This document shows positions 3,920-5,402 of a stretch of 5,402 nucleotides of DNA, piece by piece. The stretch comes from Acidobacteriaceae bacterium (GTDB lineage Bacteria; Acidobacteriota; Terriglobia; Terriglobales; Acidobacteriaceae): the NCBI GenBank assembly GCA_009781125.1, contig WQYS01000194.1, positions 1-5,402 of the forward strand, read 5' to 3'. The translations under genes and the position numbers were made by a program. The notes beneath the pieces are model-generated. The model was not told where the DNA came from. It saw nothing but the letters and a program-made list of their open reading frames with translations, and searched no databases. Within the stretch, counting starts at the first letter, position 1. The number at the start of each line of letters is the position of its first letter.

Positions 3920-5402
3920 TCAATCAGTTCCGGCCAGCGGGTTCCTGCGCGGGCGGTGGAGCATCTCATGGAGCGCTTTACCCGGCGTAATCATCGGGTA
4001 AACGCCGTCTTCCTTCTCCACGGAAAAGTCCATCAGGAACGTAGTTGAGCCGGTGCGCGCTTTTGTAACTGTTTTAGTTACATCTTTGCGTACGATCACA
4101 TGCGCGCCCGCAATGCCGTGGGCATCGGCCAGTTTAACAAAGTCAGGCGACAGGATCGGCGAACAGGCATAATTCTTCTCATAGATGACGTCCTGCCACT
4201 GCCGGACCATACCCAGATAGCCGTTATTGATGATGGCGATGTTAATATGTAACTGTTCCTGAACAATTGTGGAGAGCTCGCAGGCCGTCATCTGGAAGCC
4301 GCCGTCGCCGACGATGCACCAGACATCCTTGTCAGGACAAGCCATCTTCGCTCCGATCGATGCAGGCAGGGCAAAGCCCATCGTTCCCATGCCGCCCGAC
4401 GTAATCAACGTGCGCGGCGCGGTGTGGTGGAAGTACTGCGCCTCCCACATCTGGTGCTGGCCCACGTCGGTGACGACGATGGTCTGATCCGCACGTCCTG
4501 CGGCAACGGCCTCGCGCCATATGTCGTGAATGACGTGCGCGGCATAAAGGTGGCCGTCGTCGGGAAGGTTGATGATGTCATGGACCGCCGCTGAGCCTTT
4601 CATGGCTGCGATCTCGCCGATCCAGGCGAGGACATCCGTCCGGTCCCAATCCTTCTTGAACTGCGCCGAGCCGCTGGCCGGAATCCGCGCCAGAAGCGCC
4701 TGGAGCATCTCCTTGAGATCACCGGCCAGAGCTATATCGACCTTGATAATCTTATTGATCTCCGATGGATCAATCTCGATATGAATCTTCTTGGCGTGCC
4801 GCGCGTAGTGGTCCAGATTGCCGGTAACGCGGTCGTCAAAGCGCATCCCGAAGGCAAGCAGAAGGTCTGCCTGCTGGATCGCATGGTTCACCCACGGCTC
4901 GCCGTGCATGCCCATCATTCCCAACGACAGGGCGTGCGAAGAGGGAAAAGCATCCAGGCCCAGCAGCGTGCTGGCGACAGGAATCTGCAACCGCTCGGCA
5001 AATTCGATCACCTCGCGCTGGGCCGCCGACAGCGTGATGCCGTGTCCGGCAAAGATGACCGGCTTCTTCGCCGTCCGAATCAGCTCAACCGCCTGCGCGA
5101 TGGCGTCCGGAACCGTTCTACGCATCGGATGCGGACGGCTTGGCCTGGGCTTGGCTGCGTCGAAGTCGAAGACCGCCAGGCCCTGCTGCGCGTCCTTGGT
5201 GATATCGACCAGCACCGGGCCGGGCCGTCCGGACTGCGCGATCTGGAAGGCCTCGCGAATCATGGGAGCGACATGCTCAGGGCGCGTGGCGATGAAGTTG
5301 TGCTTGGTGATCGGCAGGGTAATGCCGGTGATGTCCACCTCCTGAAAGGCGTCGGTGCCAAGCAGTTTGGACATGACCTGGCCGGTGATGCAGACGATGG
5401 GA
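3920..5402 (-). CDS. ilvB: Acetohydroxyacid (acetolactate) synthase, large catalytic subunit, 5' end outside window
   Basis: This ThDP- and FAD-dependent enzyme joins pyruvate-derived hydroxyethyl to pyruvate (to acetolactate) or to 2-ketobutyrate (to acetohydroxybutyrate). The visible 493 residues start in the frame PIVCITGQVM, conserved in the family, so the Met at 5374 is internal and the start lies past the right edge. About 100-120 residues are missing, including the catalytic Glu. Visible residues 1-70 end the first ThDP domain (GTDAFQEVD, SGRPGPVLVDI). About 85-220 form the FAD-contacting middle domain (KPVIFAGHG, RFDDRVTG at 187). About 270-475 are the ThDP-binding domain, with GDGG (365-368) and NN (392-393) spaced as in the ThDP motif, and MVRQWQ with Trp402. 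Residue 10 is Met where plant enzymes have Pro197. The C-terminal PMITPG has Pro where Arabidopsis has Ser653. The gene ends in TGA and is followed by ilvN. Confidence 0.97.
   Translation of the reverse strand, partial: PIVCITGQVMSKLLGTDAFQEVDITGITLPITKHNFIATRPEHVAPMIREAFQIAQSGRPGPVLVDITKDAQQGLAVFDFDAAKPRPSRPHPMRRTVPDAIAQAVELIRTAKKPVIFAGHGITLSAAQREVIEFAERLQIPVASTLLGLDAFPSSHALSLGMMGMHGEPWVNHAIQQADLLLAFGMRFDDRVTGNLDHYARHAKKIHIEIDPSEINKIIKVDIALAGDLKEMLQALLARIPASGSAQFKKDWDRTDVLAWIGEIAAMKGSAAVHDIINLPDDGHLYAAHVIHDIWREAVAAGRADQTIVVTDVGQHQMWEAQYFHHTAPRTLITSGGMGTMGFALPASIGAKMACPDKDVWCIVGDGGFQMTACELSTIVQEQLHINIAIINNGYLGMVRQWQDVIYEKNYACSPILSPDFVKLADAHGIAGAHVIVRKDVTKTVTKARTGSTTFLMDFSVEKEDGVYPMITPGKALHEMLHRPRRNPLAGTD

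Noticed and set aside
3379..3990. 203-residue plus-strand reading frame opposite ilvN and the end of ilvB
   Set aside because: It is antisense to two recognised genes and its composition is that of a mirror frame.
4818..5345. 175-residue plus-strand reading frame opposite ilvB
   Set aside because: It lies antisense to a clearly conserved gene, has no recognisable features, and is explained by GC-rich codon structure of ilvB.
5372..5374. ATG as the start codon of ilvB
   Set aside because: The frame stays open to the window edge and encodes PIVCITGQV just before it, which is conserved in AHAS large subunits, so this Met is internal.

Overview
The window looks like chromosomal DNA of a moderately GC-rich bacterium, most likely an Acidobacteriota member of the Acidobacteriaceae type (Edaphobacter, Granulicella or Terriglobus relatives). 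That placement rests on the style of the large exported protein and on the intergenic repeat core GTGCCCCATCC...GAAGGGTGGGA. I recall that core from such genomes but could not check it here.

Layout. Bases 1-239 hold no recognisable gene, only possible regulatory sequence. Bases 240-2954 (+) encode a 904-residue exported protein of unknown function with an internal duplicated linker and a Pro/Ala/Asp-rich tail. Bases 2955-3264 are a 310-base convergent intergenic region filled by a repeat element: two hairpin units in inverted orientation, joined to a further strong hairpin that may terminate the operon on the other strand. Bases 3265-3879 (-) are ilvN, the regulatory subunit of acetohydroxyacid synthase. 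Bases 3920-5402 (-) are ilvB, the catalytic subunit, cut by the right edge so that roughly the first fifth of the protein is missing.

IlvB and IlvN together make the first shared enzyme of valine, leucine and isoleucine synthesis. They are transcribed right to left as an apparent operon with a 40-base gap, and the promoter and any leader or attenuator lie outside the window. The exported protein is transcribed towards them and has no evident functional tie to branched-chain amino acid synthesis.

I see no defence system, CRISPR array, insertion sequence, tRNA or rRNA, and no convincing new multi-gene system. The points most worth a second look are the inverted pair of hairpin units with compensating stem changes, the apparently leaderless start of the exported protein, and the unusual residues at known inhibitor-contact positions of IlvB.
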